Assembly: GCA_038213435.1 (NCBI GenBank)
Contig: JBBQTI010000012.1
Coordinates: 19,824 to 83,823 of the forward strand
DNA length: 64,000 bases
Direction of reading: 5' to 3'
Source: PALSA-610 sp038213435
GTDB taxonomy: Bacteria; Actinomycetota; Acidimicrobiia; IMCC26256; PALSA-610
In this document: one piece after another, positions 52,781 through 61,276 of the stretch
Layout: each line of letters opens with the position of its first letter
Position numbering within the stretch: the first letter of the stretch is position 1
Position numbers and translations under genes: made by a program
The notes under the pieces: generated by a model
Seen by the model: the letters and a program-made list of their open reading frames with translations, nothing else
Told to the model about the DNA's origin: nothing
The model's database searches: none

Positions 52781-54261
52781 CGTGCCGGTTTGGTGAAGGT
52801 CGACGCGAGCTCGACCAGGGTGCGCACGCCGTAACCCGTTCCGCCCTTGGTCGTCTCCGCGTCGTCCGAAGACGACCGCGCGGTTCCGGCGATGTCGAGG
52901 TGTGCCCAAGGCGCGGCCCCGGTGAACTCCTTCAAGAAGAGTCCCGCGGTCAGCGTGCCCCCGCCACCGCCCGAAGAGATGTTCCGCAGGTCGGCGATCT
53001 CAGAGTCGAGATTGCGCCGGTAGTCGTCGGGAAGCGGCAGGTGCCACAATCGCTCCCCTGCCCGTTCGGCCGCCTCGCGCACTTGCGCGACCCACCCGTC
53101 GTGGCTGCCCATGAGACCGGCGACCTTTTCGCCGAGCGCCACCGTCACCGCGCCCGTCAGCGTCGCCAGGTCGATGATCGCGTCGGCGTCCTCCTCACTC
53201 GCGAGCGACAGCGCGTCGGCGAGGATGAGCCGCCCTTCGGCGTCGGTGTTGAGTACCTCGACCGTCTTCCCGTTGCGCATCGTCAGCACGTCGCCGGGCC
53301 GCATCGCCGCGCCGCTCGGCATGTTCTCGACGAGCGGCACATATCCGATCACCCGCGCCTTCACACCGAGCTCGCGCAGCGTCGACATCGCCGCGATCAC
53401 CGCGGCTGCGCCCGACATGTCGGTCTTCATCGTCTCCATGCCGCCCGCGGTCTTGAGCGACAACCCGCCGGAGTCGAACACGACACCCTTTCCGACGAGC
53501 GCGAGCGTGCCGCGCGGGCGCGTCGGCGCGTATTCGAGCCGGACGAAACGCGGCGGCCGCTCCGAGCCGTTCCCGACGCCGACCACGCCGCCCATCCGCT
53601 CGCGCACAAGTTGCTCGCCTGCGAACACCTTCACCTTCAAACCCGACGCGCGGCCCACGGACTTGGCGAGATCGGCTACCGCCGCGGGCGACTTCGCCGC
53701 GGCGGGCTCGTTGATCAGGTCGCGCGCCCATGCGACCGCCTCCGCGATCCGTGCGCCGCGGGCCAGGCCTGCACGCACCTTCGCATTGGCGCGCGCAATG
53801 ACGAAGACGCGTTCGAGAAGCGATGCCTTGGCTTCCGACTTGTAGCGCAGGAACTGGTACCGACCGAGGCACACGCCTTCGGCGAACGCCTGGGCTGCCG
53901 CGCCGCGATCGACGTCGGCCCCGACCGCGTCGAGGATCGTCGTCGCGACCGCGGCGACCCTCGACGCGCGCCGGGCGAGCACGGCGCCGGCACGCCGGAG
54001 CGCGGCGGCGTCGAAGGTCTCCTGGTCGCCCACACCGATGAGGAGCGCGGCACGCGCGCCCAAACGGCCGCCGGTCGGCACTACGAGCACCTCGCCGCGC
54101 GTGCCGTCGAAGTCGGTCTCGTGCATGAACTCACCGAGCGTGCCGCCGATCGAATCATCGACGAGTTGCGCGCCCGGTCCGAGTCGCGCACCCGAGAACA
54201 CGGGAACGACGAACAGGTCGGCGTGGGGCGCGCCGGGAACGAGCTCGAACGTGGGGACCAT
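52777..54261 (-). CDS. pepA: Leucyl aminopeptidase (M17)
   Basis: A 494-residue cytosolic di-metal aminopeptidase. The C-terminal catalytic domain has the substrate/metal segment VGKGVVFDSGGLSLKTAGGM near residue 255 and the family signature NTDAEGRLILADAL near residue 340. Metal ligands occur in MKTDMSGAAAV and this signature. ATG 54261 is preceded by AAGGA at about six bases. It follows the cobalamin adenosyltransferase gene by only 9 bp on the same strand and is coupled to the cupredoxin gene downstream. Confidence 0.95.
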   Translation of the reverse strand: MVPTFELVPGAPHADLFVVPVFSGARLGPGAQLVDDSIGGTLGEFMHETDFDGTRGEVLVVPTGGRLGARAALLIGVGDQETFDAAALRRAGAVLARRASRVAAVATTILDAVGADVDRGAAAQAFAEGVCLGRYQFLRYKSEAKASLLERVFVIARANAKVRAGLARGARIAEAVAWARDLINEPAAAKSPAAVADLAKSVGRASGLKVKVFAGEQLVRERMGGVVGVGNGSERPPRFVRLEYAPTRPRGTLALVGKGVVFDSGGLSLKTAGGMETMKTDMSGAAAVIAAMSTLRELGVKARVIGYVPLVENMPSGAAMRPGDVLTMRNGKTVEVLNTDAEGRLILADALSLASEEDADAIIDLATLTGAVTVALGEKVAGLMGSHDGWVAQVREAAERAGERLWHLPLPDDYRRNLDSEIADLRNISSGGGGGTLTAGLFLKEFTGAAPWAHLDIAGTARSSSDDAETTKGGTGYGVRTLVELASTFTKPAR

Positions 54262-54270
54262 GACGGTTCC

Positions 54271-54822
54271 TTACCGTTTGCGCGAGGGGCGAAAGTCGCC
54301 TTCTTGCCAACGCGAGAGGGTGTATACGAGGTCGGCGAGGCGATTGAGATACGGCACGACCTGACTTTCGGCGCCGAGCCAGCCGGCGCGCGTCGCGGCG
54401 ACCGTCACGCGCTCCGCGCGCCGAATCACGGTTCGGGCGAAGTCGAGCGCGGCGGCAACCGAGTTCTGGCCCGGGAGCACGAACTCGCGCGGCGGTTCGA
54501 AACGCCCGGTCACGTCGTCGATGATCGGCTCGAGCCGCGTCACCATGTCGGCGGTGACGAGCGACACCTCGGGCTCCAGCTTGCCGCGATTGTCCGGCGC
54601 GGTCGCGAGCTCGGCGCCCACGACGAACAACTCGCGCTGCAGTTGCACGAGCAACTCGTGCAGCTCTGAATCGGGATCGATCTCGGCCCGCGCCAACCCC
54701 AACGCGCTCACGGCCTCGTCGACGGCTCCGTACGCCTCGGGCCCGACGTCGTCCTTGCCGACCCGATCTCCGTACAGGAGACCGGTCGTTCCGTCGTCGC
54801 CGGTGCGCGTATAGACCTTCAT
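54271..54822 (-). CDS. PduO-type cob(I)alamin adenosyltransferase
   Basis: A 183-residue enzyme that makes adenosylcobalamin from cob(I)alamin and ATP. The N-terminal ATP-binding VYTRTGDDGTTGLLYGDRV is at residues 3-21, and the helical bundle has AYGAVDEAVSALGLARAEI. The C-terminal signature segment includes RTVIRRAERVTVAA and PYLNRLADLVYTLSRW. Its product is the cofactor of methylmalonyl-CoA mutase, which is encoded in this window. It is divergent from metH across 77 bp. Confidence 0.95.
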   Translation of the reverse strand: MKVYTRTGDDGTTGLLYGDRVGKDDVGPEAYGAVDEAVSALGLARAEIDPDSELHELLVQLQRELFVVGAELATAPDNRGKLEPEVSLVTADMVTRLEPIIDDVTGRFEPPREFVLPGQNSVAAALDFARTVIRRAERVTVAATRAGWLGAESQVVPYLNRLADLVYTLSRWQEGDFRPSRKR

Positions 54823-54887
54823 GTCGAGGCGGCAGCCTACGACCCCGCCCCCGCCGAAACGGGTAGAGACCTCGCACAATCGCCACG

Positions 54888-54893
54888 TAACCT
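54888..54893 (+). promoter_or_regulatory. Candidate -10 element, metH
   Basis: TAACCT, six bases before ATG 54900. The 77-bp divergent spacer is too short for a full cobalamin riboswitch, and none was recognised. Confidence 0.45.
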
Positions 54894-54899
54894 GGAGCG

Positions 54900-57800
54900 A
54901 TGCCCGATCCCAGAGGAATCGCATCGCCGATCGGCAGCGGCGCCGTGCACCCGTTCCTCGACGCGCTCCTCGAGCGCGTGCTCGTGCTCGACGGGGCGTT
55001 CGGCACGTGGATGCAGGCTCAGGACCTCGGCCCGGACGATTTCGGCGGCGAGGTGCTGGAGGGCTGCAACGAGCAGCTCGTCGCCACACGGCCCGATCTC
55101 GTCGCCCGGATGCACGACGAGTTCTTCTCGGTCGGCGTCGACGGCGTCGAGACGGCCACCTTCGGCGCCTTCCCGCTCGTGCTCAACGAGTACGGGCTCG
55201 CCGACCAGACCTTCGAGCTGAACAAGCGCGCCGCCGAGATCGCCCGCGAGGTCGCCACGGCCCACACCGCCGACGGCCGTCCCCGCTTCGTGATCGGCTC
55301 GATCGGACCGGGTACGCGTCTTCCGTCGCTGGGCCAGATTCGCTACGAGACGCTGCGCGACGACTTCGCGCTCCAGGTCGACGGGCTGATCGCCGGTGGC
55401 GTCGACGTGCTGCTCGTCGAGACCGTTTACGACCTTCTCCAGGCAAAAGCGGCGATCAACGGTGCGCGCGCGGCGATGCGACGCGCGGGGCTGTCGTCGC
55501 CGATTCCGATCATGGTTCAGGTCACCGTCGAGACGACCGGACGAATGCTCGTCGGCACGGAAATCGGTGCCGCGCTCACCGCGCTCGAGGCGATGCGGCC
55601 CGACGTCATCGGCATGAACTGCGCGACCGGTCCGGTCGAGATGACCGAGCACCTGCGCTACCTCGCACAGCACGCGCGCACGTTCCTGTCGGCGCTGCCG
55701 AACGCGGGACTTCCGTCGGTCGTCGACGGCCGCACCCACTACGACCTGACCGCGCCGGAGCTCGCAGACGCGCACGACCGGTTCGTCCGCGAGTTCGGGC
55801 TCAATGTCGTCGGCGGTTGCTGCGGCACGACGCCGCAGCATCTGCGTGCGGTGGTCGAGCGGATCGACCACCGCGCGCCGGTACTTCGCACGCCCGAGTT
55901 CGAGCCGGGTTGCTCCTCGATCTACTCGCACGTGCCGTTCGAGCAGGAGCTCGCATACCTGGCGATCGGTGAGCGAACGAACGCGAACGGCTCTAGGAAA
56001 TTCCGCGACGCGATGCTCGAAGCCGATTGGGACACCTGCGTGCTGATGGCCCGCGACCAGGTCAAAGAAGGTGCCCACGTGCTCGACGTGTGCGTCGACT
56101 ACGTCGGTCGCGACGGCGCGATCGACATGGACGAGATCGCCGGTCGCTTCGCGACCCAGGCGTCACTTCCGCTCGTGTTCGACTCGACGGAGCCCCTCGT
56201 GCTCGAGGCGGGCCTGCAACACCACGGAGGCAAAGCGCTGCTCAACTCCGCCAACCTGGAGGAGGGCGAAGACGAGGGCAAGCGCATGGATCGGGTGTTC
56301 CGGCTCGCGCGCGAATACGGCGCCGCCGTCATCTGCCTGACGATCGACGAGGAGGGGCAGGCCCGCACGGCCGACTGGAAGCTTCGGGTCGCGCGCCGGA
56401 TCTACGACATCGCCATCGAGCGCTACGGCCTGGAGCCTGCCGACCTGATCTTCGACGCCCTCACGTTCCCGCTGTCGACCGGCGACGACGACCTCCGCCG
56501 CGACGCGATGGAGACGATCGAGGCCATCCGGCGCATCAAGGCCGAGCTTCCCGGCGCGCACACCGTGCTCGGGTTGTCGAACGTGTCGTTCGGATTGAAG
56601 CCCGCCGCCCGGCACGTGTTGAACAGCGTCTTCCTGCACGAGTGCCGCGAGGCCGGGCTCGACGCTGCGATCGTGCACGCGGCGCGCATCGTTCCTCTGC
56701 ACCGGATCGACGAGCAGCAGCGCGCCGCGGCGCTCGATCTCATCTACGACCGGCGGCGGGAGAACTACGATCCCCTCACCGAATTCATGGCGCTGTTCGA
56801 GAACGTCGAGGCCGGCGCGATCGAAAAGGAAGATCGCTCGGGGTGGCCGGTGGCCGAGCGCTTGAAGCACCGCATCATCGACGGCGCGCGCGACGAGCTG
56901 GAGACCGATCTCGACGAGCAACTCGCGACGATGACACCGCTCCAGGTCGTGAACGACGTGCTCCTCGACGGCATGAAGGTCGTCGGCGAGCTGTTCGGTA
57001 GCGGTCAGATGCAGTTGCCCTTCGTGCTGCAATCGGCCGAGACGATGAAAGCGGCCGTCGCCTACCTCGAGCCGATGATGGAGAAGGCCGACGCCGCGGG
57101 CAAGGGCACGGTGGTTCTCGCGACCGTGAAGGGCGACGTACACGACATCGGGAAGAACCTCGTCGACATCATCCTCACCAACAACGGGTATCTCGTCTAC
57201 AACCTCGGCATCAAGATCGCGATCAACGAGATGATCGAGAAGGCGCTCGAGGTGAACGCCGACGCGATCGGCATGAGCGGCCTCTTGGTGAAGTCGACGC
57301 TGATCATGCGGGACAACCTCGAAGAGCTGAACACGCGTGGGCTCGCCGACCGCGTGCCGGTGTTGCTCGGCGGCGCGGCCCTGACCCGCAACTACGTGGA
57401 GCGCGACCTGCGCGAGGTATACGACGGCCGCGTGTTCTACGGCAAGGACGCGTTCGAAGGCCTGCGCACGATGGACACCCTCGTCCAGGGCCGCCGCGAC
57501 GGCACGCTCGACGAGAAGTTCGGACGCGAACCGGGCGGACGCAACTTGCCGCCCCGAAAGTCGCAACAACCGGTCGACGAGACCATCGAAATCCCCGCGC
57601 GCTCCGACGTCGCCACCGACGTTCCCGTTTTCACGCCGCCGTTCGTCGGTTCGCGGGTTGCCAAGGGCATCTCGCTCGACGAGATCGTCGCCTACGTGAA
57701 CGAGACCGCGCTGTTCCGTAACCAGTGGCAGTTCCGTCCCGAGTCGGGCGAACCCGACCCCGACTTCAAAGCGCGCATCCGTCCGACATTGCGCGCCCAA

Positions 57801-58412
57801 CTCGACATCGCGAAGCAAGAGGGCCTGCTCGTACCCGCGGCCGCGTGGGGCTACTTCGCCGCGAACAGCGACGGCGAGAACCTGGTCGTCTGGAAGGACG
57901 ACACCCGCACCCAGGAATGGCTGCGCTTCCAATATCCGCGCCAGCGCAAAGCACCGTGGCTCTCGATCGCCGACTTCTTCCGGCCAATCGACTCAGGCGA
58001 GACCGACTACGCCGCCTTCCACGTCGTCACGATGGGGTCGGCCGCGAGCGCACGCGAAAAGGAGTTGTTCGCGGCCGACAAGTACCAGGACTATCTGCTC
58101 CTGCACGGGCTGTCGGTGGAGATGACCGAAGCGCTGGCGGAGTTGTGGCACCGCCGGATCCGTGAGGAGTGGGGCTTCGCCGACGAGGACGGTCCGACGC
58201 TCACCGGCCTGTTCAAGCAGCAGTATCGAGGGTCGCGTTACTCGTGGGGCTACCCCGCGTGCCCCGACCTCGACGACCAGACGAAGGTCGCCGACCTCTT
58301 GGAGATCGACCGGATCGGCGTCGCACTCACCGAGGAGTTCCACCTCGTACCAGAGCAGTCGACGAGCGCCATCATCGTCCCCCACCCAGAGGCGAAATAT
58401 TTCGTCGTCTAG
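54900..58412 (+). CDS. metH: Cobalamin-dependent methionine synthase
   Basis: A 1170-residue four-module enzyme that transfers a methyl group from methyltetrahydrofolate to homocysteine. The homocysteine domain (~20-335) has zinc cysteines in GMNCATGP and VVGGCCGTTPQHL. The pterin domain (~355-620) has AIGERTNANGSRKF. The B12 module (~645-880) carries the cobalt His in KGDVHDIGKNLVD, and the reactivation domain (~900-1170) has SRYSWGYPACPDL for AdoMet. All modules are complete. ATG 54900 lies six bases after TAACCT, without a ribosome site. It is divergent from the cobalamin adenosyltransferase. Confidence 0.97.
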   Translation: MPDPRGIASPIGSGAVHPFLDALLERVLVLDGAFGTWMQAQDLGPDDFGGEVLEGCNEQLVATRPDLVARMHDEFFSVGVDGVETATFGAFPLVLNEYGLADQTFELNKRAAEIAREVATAHTADGRPRFVIGSIGPGTRLPSLGQIRYETLRDDFALQVDGLIAGGVDVLLVETVYDLLQAKAAINGARAAMRRAGLSSPIPIMVQVTVETTGRMLVGTEIGAALTALEAMRPDVIGMNCATGPVEMTEHLRYLAQHARTFLSALPNAGLPSVVDGRTHYDLTAPELADAHDRFVREFGLNVVGGCCGTTPQHLRAVVERIDHRAPVLRTPEFEPGCSSIYSHVPFEQELAYLAIGERTNANGSRKFRDAMLEADWDTCVLMARDQVKEGAHVLDVCVDYVGRDGAIDMDEIAGRFATQASLPLVFDSTEPLVLEAGLQHHGGKALLNSANLEEGEDEGKRMDRVFRLAREYGAAVICLTIDEEGQARTADWKLRVARRIYDIAIERYGLEPADLIFDALTFPLSTGDDDLRRDAMETIEAIRRIKAELPGAHTVLGLSNVSFGLKPAARHVLNSVFLHECREAGLDAAIVHAARIVPLHRIDEQQRAAALDLIYDRRRENYDPLTEFMALFENVEAGAIEKEDRSGWPVAERLKHRIIDGARDELETDLDEQLATMTPLQVVNDVLLDGMKVVGELFGSGQMQLPFVLQSAETMKAAVAYLEPMMEKADAAGKGTVVLATVKGDVHDIGKNLVDIILTNNGYLVYNLGIKIAINEMIEKALEVNADAIGMSGLLVKSTLIMRDNLEELNTRGLADRVPVLLGGAALTRNYVERDLREVYDGRVFYGKDAFEGLRTMDTLVQGRRDGTLDEKFGREPGGRNLPPRKSQQPVDETIEIPARSDVATDVPVFTPPFVGSRVAKGISLDEIVAYVNETALFRNQWQFRPESGEPDPDFKARIRPTLRAQLDIAKQEGLLVPAAAWGYFAANSDGENLVVWKDDTRTQEWLRFQYPRQRKAPWLSIADFFRPIDSGETDYAAFHVVTMGSAASAREKELFAADKYQDYLLLHGLSVEMTEALAELWHRRIREEWGFADEDGPTLTGLFKQQYRGSRYSWGYPACPDLDDQTKVADLLEIDRIGVALTEEFHLVPEQSTSAIIVPHPEAKYFVV

Positions 58413-58549
58413 CTTGCTGCGCGACCGGCTTCGCCGGCAAATGCCGACGCGTGTGACATTCCATACCCCCTCAGGGAATGCAGCGACACGTACGGCGAGG
58501 TTCAGACCGAACAGCCTGTACCGACCGACCGAAGATCAAGGAGACGATC

Positions 58550-58708
58550 AATGTCGCCGAGACCAAACGCGTCTTCGACGCGCTGTCCGAGCGCGGACAG
58601 GTCCAGATGCCCCTGGCCGAGACCTTCTACTCGCCCGCCTTCGGCATGTGCATCGATCGCTTCGGCACCCCATGGATGATCATGGCGGAGATGCCCACGG
58701 CGTCCTGA
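58550..58708 (+). pseudogene. C-terminal fragment of a PhnB/VOC-fold protein
   Basis: The frame at 58550-58708 reads RVFDALSERGQVQMPLAETF then YSPAFGMCIDRFGTPWMIMA, the C-terminal half of PhnB-like glyoxalase-fold proteins (about 140 residues when whole). No N-terminal half is found upstream. An AAGGAG-spaced ATG at 58551 is out of frame with it. The DNA from 58413 to 58549 contains a short CCGGC/GCCGG hairpin near 58425-58437 and no gene; 58709-58758 shows nothing. Confidence 0.65.
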
Positions 58709-58758
58709 TCCGGGTTGCCGGGCTCGCGCCGCCGGCGTAACGGCGAGATCGGTGCCGG

Positions 58759-59616
58759 TTACGGACGCAGGACGGCGCGGGCTACGAGATCGGTGCCGAA
58801 AGCCGTCAGTATTGCGAGATAGAGCAGCCCTGTCGCCGCCATCACGGCCGAGTAGTAGCGCTCGCGCAACGCGGCCCAGGTGAGGCCGACGAGTCCGATC
58901 GTCATCGCCGCGCACGCAACCCAGATCCAACCGAGCACGCCGCGGTAGCCGTCGTCGATCACGCCGTCGAGCACCTGCACCATGCCGGTCGGCCACAAGA
59001 ACACTGCGATCTCGAACGGCCAGGCGACGGCGGTCCACACAACCAGCTCCTCGAGCGGCTCGCGCGGAAGTCCCGGCTGCACGAGATACCAGTGCCCGAG
59101 CAGCATCGCGTCGCTCACGCTACCCAGGAACACCGCGCCGACCACCAGCCGTGCCACGGCGAGCAGGTAAGGCCCGCCCGCGAACTGGGCGGCCGCGAGC
59201 AGGCCGACGGCGCCGCAGACGGGCGCGATCAGATCGAGCAACGGCGGAAATTCCGGACCGCGGTCGAGGATGTCCTCCTCGCCGGCGCGGCCGATCATCG
59301 CCGAGACCCGCGCCCGTCGCGCTACGCGCACTTCTTCGCGCCCGCGCACACCGGCTCGACGGCGCTGTACCGAGACCGCGAGCGCAGCCGCGGTTGCGGC
59401 AGCGCACCCGAGCGCGGCCGCCGAAGCGACGACGCGCGCGGCGGTGAGATCACCCGTGATAAAAACAGCTGCCCCGCCCACGGCCAACGTCGCGAAGACG
59501 ATGCGGATCACCCAGCCGTAGCCCAGACTCACCTCGCGGCGGCGCGTCGTGACCCAGCCGAACAACAGCCCGCCCGTCGCCCACTGCAGGAGGAAGGTCG
59601 CGGCGTCGAGCTTCAC
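58759..59616 (-). CDS. Conserved multi-pass membrane protein
   Basis: A 285-residue protein with about seven to eight hydrophobic helices, for example ATFLLQWATGGLLFGWVTTR, IRIVFATLAVGGAAVFITGD, VARLVVGAVFLGSVSDAMLL and ACAAMTIGLVGLTWAALRER. A charged cytoplasmic loop sits at ~90-125. The GHWYLVQPGLPREPLEEL segment appears characteristic but I cannot tie it to a function. GTG 59616 overlaps the stop of the M24 peptidase gene (GTGA), placing it last in a three-gene operon. Confidence 0.7.
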   Translation of the reverse strand: MKLDAATFLLQWATGGLLFGWVTTRRREVSLGYGWVIRIVFATLAVGGAAVFITGDLTAARVVASAAALGCAAATAAALAVSVQRRRAGVRGREEVRVARRARVSAMIGRAGEEDILDRGPEFPPLLDLIAPVCGAVGLLAAAQFAGGPYLLAVARLVVGAVFLGSVSDAMLLGHWYLVQPGLPREPLEELVVWTAVAWPFEIAVFLWPTGMVQVLDGVIDDGYRGVLGWIWVACAAMTIGLVGLTWAALRERYYSAVMAATGLLYLAILTAFGTDLVARAVLRP

Positions 59617-60704
59617 GCAACGATCGCGATGTCACGCGGCGCGTCGTTGAGGCGCAACGGCCCTTCGGGTGTCGCGACAACGATGTCTTCGAGCCGCATT
59701 CCGAAGCGTCCGGAAAAGTAGATACCGGGCTCGATACTGAACGTGTGTCCGGCCTCGAGTGGGCTGCCGTTCCCCGCGACCATGTAGGGATCCTCGTGCG
59801 CCTCGGCGCCGATGCCGTGCCCGACCCGATGCACGAAGTACTCGCCGAAGCCGGCGGCGGTGATCACCTGCCGCGCCGCCGCGTCGACGTCCTGGCACGG
59901 AGTGCCGACGGTCGCGGCGCGCACTCCTGCTTCCTGCGCCTCGGCAAGAACTGAATACACGTCGTCGACCTCCGTTGCAGGCTCGCCGACCTGGAACATG
60001 CGGGTGATGTCGGAGCAGTAGCCGTCCATCGTGCCGCCGAAGTCGCACAGAACGAGGTCGCCTTGGCCGATCACGCGCGCCGCGGTTGGCTCGTGGTGCG
60101 GGCTCGCGGCGTTCGACCCGGCCGCGACGATCGCGAAATTCGTACGTTCGTGGCCCGCCTCGAGCATCCGCTCGACCAGCTCGCGATGCACGTCGAGCTC
60201 CGTCCGGCCCGCGAACGGGACCGACCTCATGTCGCACGCGATGGCGTCGGCCGCGTGCGCCGCGCGCGTGAGCGCGGCGATCTCGTCCGCGTCCTTGACC
60301 ATGCGGATCGGAGCGACGACGTCGGAACTGCGCACGAACGTGCACGACGGAACCGCGTGCTGAAGGTCGACCAGGAACCGCGCCCACGTGTGGTCGCCGA
60401 TCGCCACCCTACGCGCCGAACCTCGGATCATTCCGGCGACCAGCGCGATCGGGTCGTCGGTCTCCTCCCACGCCACGATCTCGAACACATCGGGTCGGGG
60501 AGTGACGCGCGGCACCTCGAGACGCGGAATGACGAGGTGGGCGTCGCCGGTGCGCGGCAGGACCAGCATCGTCAGGCGTTCGAGGGGCATGGCCTCGTAG
60601 CCGGTGAGGTACGGCAGCTCGGGTCCGACGGAGAGCAACAACACGTCGACGCCGCGCTCGTTCATGCGCGCACGGACGCGCGCGATTCGAGACGCAAGCC
60701 TCAC
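59613..60704 (-). CDS. M24 family Xaa-Pro aminopeptidase-like metallopeptidase
   Basis: A 363-residue pita-bread-fold peptidase. An N-terminal creatinase-like domain (~1-130, LTGYEAMPLERLTMLVLPR) precedes the catalytic domain. The five metal ligands are visible: two Asp in CDFGGTMDGYCSDITR, His in HRVGHGIGAEAHEDP, and Glu in SIEPGIYF and MRLEDIVV. It removes N-terminal residues preceding proline, or acts on related peptides. GTG 60704 overlaps the upstream PNPOx-like gene (GTGA), and its stop overlaps the membrane-protein gene start. Translation of the three genes is coupled. Confidence 0.9.
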   Translation of the reverse strand: MRLASRIARVRARMNERGVDVLLLSVGPELPYLTGYEAMPLERLTMLVLPRTGDAHLVIPRLEVPRVTPRPDVFEIVAWEETDDPIALVAGMIRGSARRVAIGDHTWARFLVDLQHAVPSCTFVRSSDVVAPIRMVKDADEIAALTRAAHAADAIACDMRSVPFAGRTELDVHRELVERMLEAGHERTNFAIVAAGSNAASPHHEPTAARVIGQGDLVLCDFGGTMDGYCSDITRMFQVGEPATEVDDVYSVLAEAQEAGVRAATVGTPCQDVDAAARQVITAAGFGEYFVHRVGHGIGAEAHEDPYMVAGNGSPLEAGHTFSIEPGIYFSGRFGMRLEDIVVATPEGPLRLNDAPRDIAIVA

Positions 60705-61264
60705 GCGTCGGCCTCGGGCCGGTCGTCGAGGCCCGGCAGGCCGTCGATACTGAGTGCGTTCTTGCTGTGCCAGTAGGCCGCGATCCCGTCGTCGCCCTTG
60801 TTCTTCGCCCAGTCGACCAGGCGATCGCGGTCGTCGACGAGATCCATGAGCGGGACCGCGTAGCCGCACGACGTCGTCACGCGCTCGATCGCGACGTCGA
60901 TGATCGATCTCCGACCGGGGAGATCGGGGAACTCGGCCGCGAGCGCGTCGAACGCCGGCGAGCCCACCTCGTGCACCGCGCCCCGGCCATAGATGCGGGA
61001 GATGCGCGGGTTGCCGTTGAACGCGCACGCCATGAGCGTGATACGGCCGTTCTCGCGCAGGTGCGCGATCGTCTCGACTCCGCTGCCGGTCAGGTCGAGG
61101 TAGGCGACGCGGTCGCCGGCGAGCACCCGCAACGTGTCGAGGCCCTTGGGCGAGAGGTTCACATGGCCCGCATCGCCCCTCGGTGCCGTGGCGACGAAGA
61201 AAACGGGTTGTTCACGCCACCACCGCGCCAGATCGGGACTCAGCGACGTAAAGCGCTCGGCCAT
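60701..61264 (-). CDS. Pyridoxamine 5'-phosphate oxidase-fold flavoprotein
   Basis: A 187-residue split-barrel protein with FMN- or F420-binding character. Segments are QPVFFVATAPRGDAGHVNLS, LAGDRVAYLDLTGSGVETIA and RITLMACAFNGNPRISRIYG. These fit the general PNPOx-like family rather than true PdxH. Substrate and cofactor are open. ATG 61264 has GATAAT exactly six bases upstream (61276-61271), the strongest -10 match in the window, so transcription may start here as well as read through from lipBA 12 bp upstream. Confidence 0.85.
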   Translation of the reverse strand: MAERFTSLSPDLARWWREQPVFFVATAPRGDAGHVNLSPKGLDTLRVLAGDRVAYLDLTGSGVETIAHLRENGRITLMACAFNGNPRISRIYGRGAVHEVGSPAFDALAAEFPDLPGRRSIIDVAIERVTTSCGYAVPLMDLVDDRDRLVDWAKNKGDDGIAAYWHSKNALSIDGLPGLDDRPEADA

Positions 61265-61270
61265 GCGACC

Positions 61271-61276
61271 ATTATC
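61271..61276 (-). promoter_or_regulatory. Candidate -10 element, PNPOx-like operon
   Basis: GATAAT on the minus strand, six bases before ATG 61264, lying in the 12-bp gap after the lipBA stop codon. Confidence 0.5.

Noticed and set aside
54823..54899. Cobalamin riboswitch upstream of metH
   Set aside because: Only 77 bp separate the divergent genes and no B12-box-like element is visible. A covariance-model scan would settle it.
58425..58437. Terminator after metH
   Set aside because: The CCGGC-TTC-GCCGG hairpin is short and has no T-run, so I do not call it a terminator.
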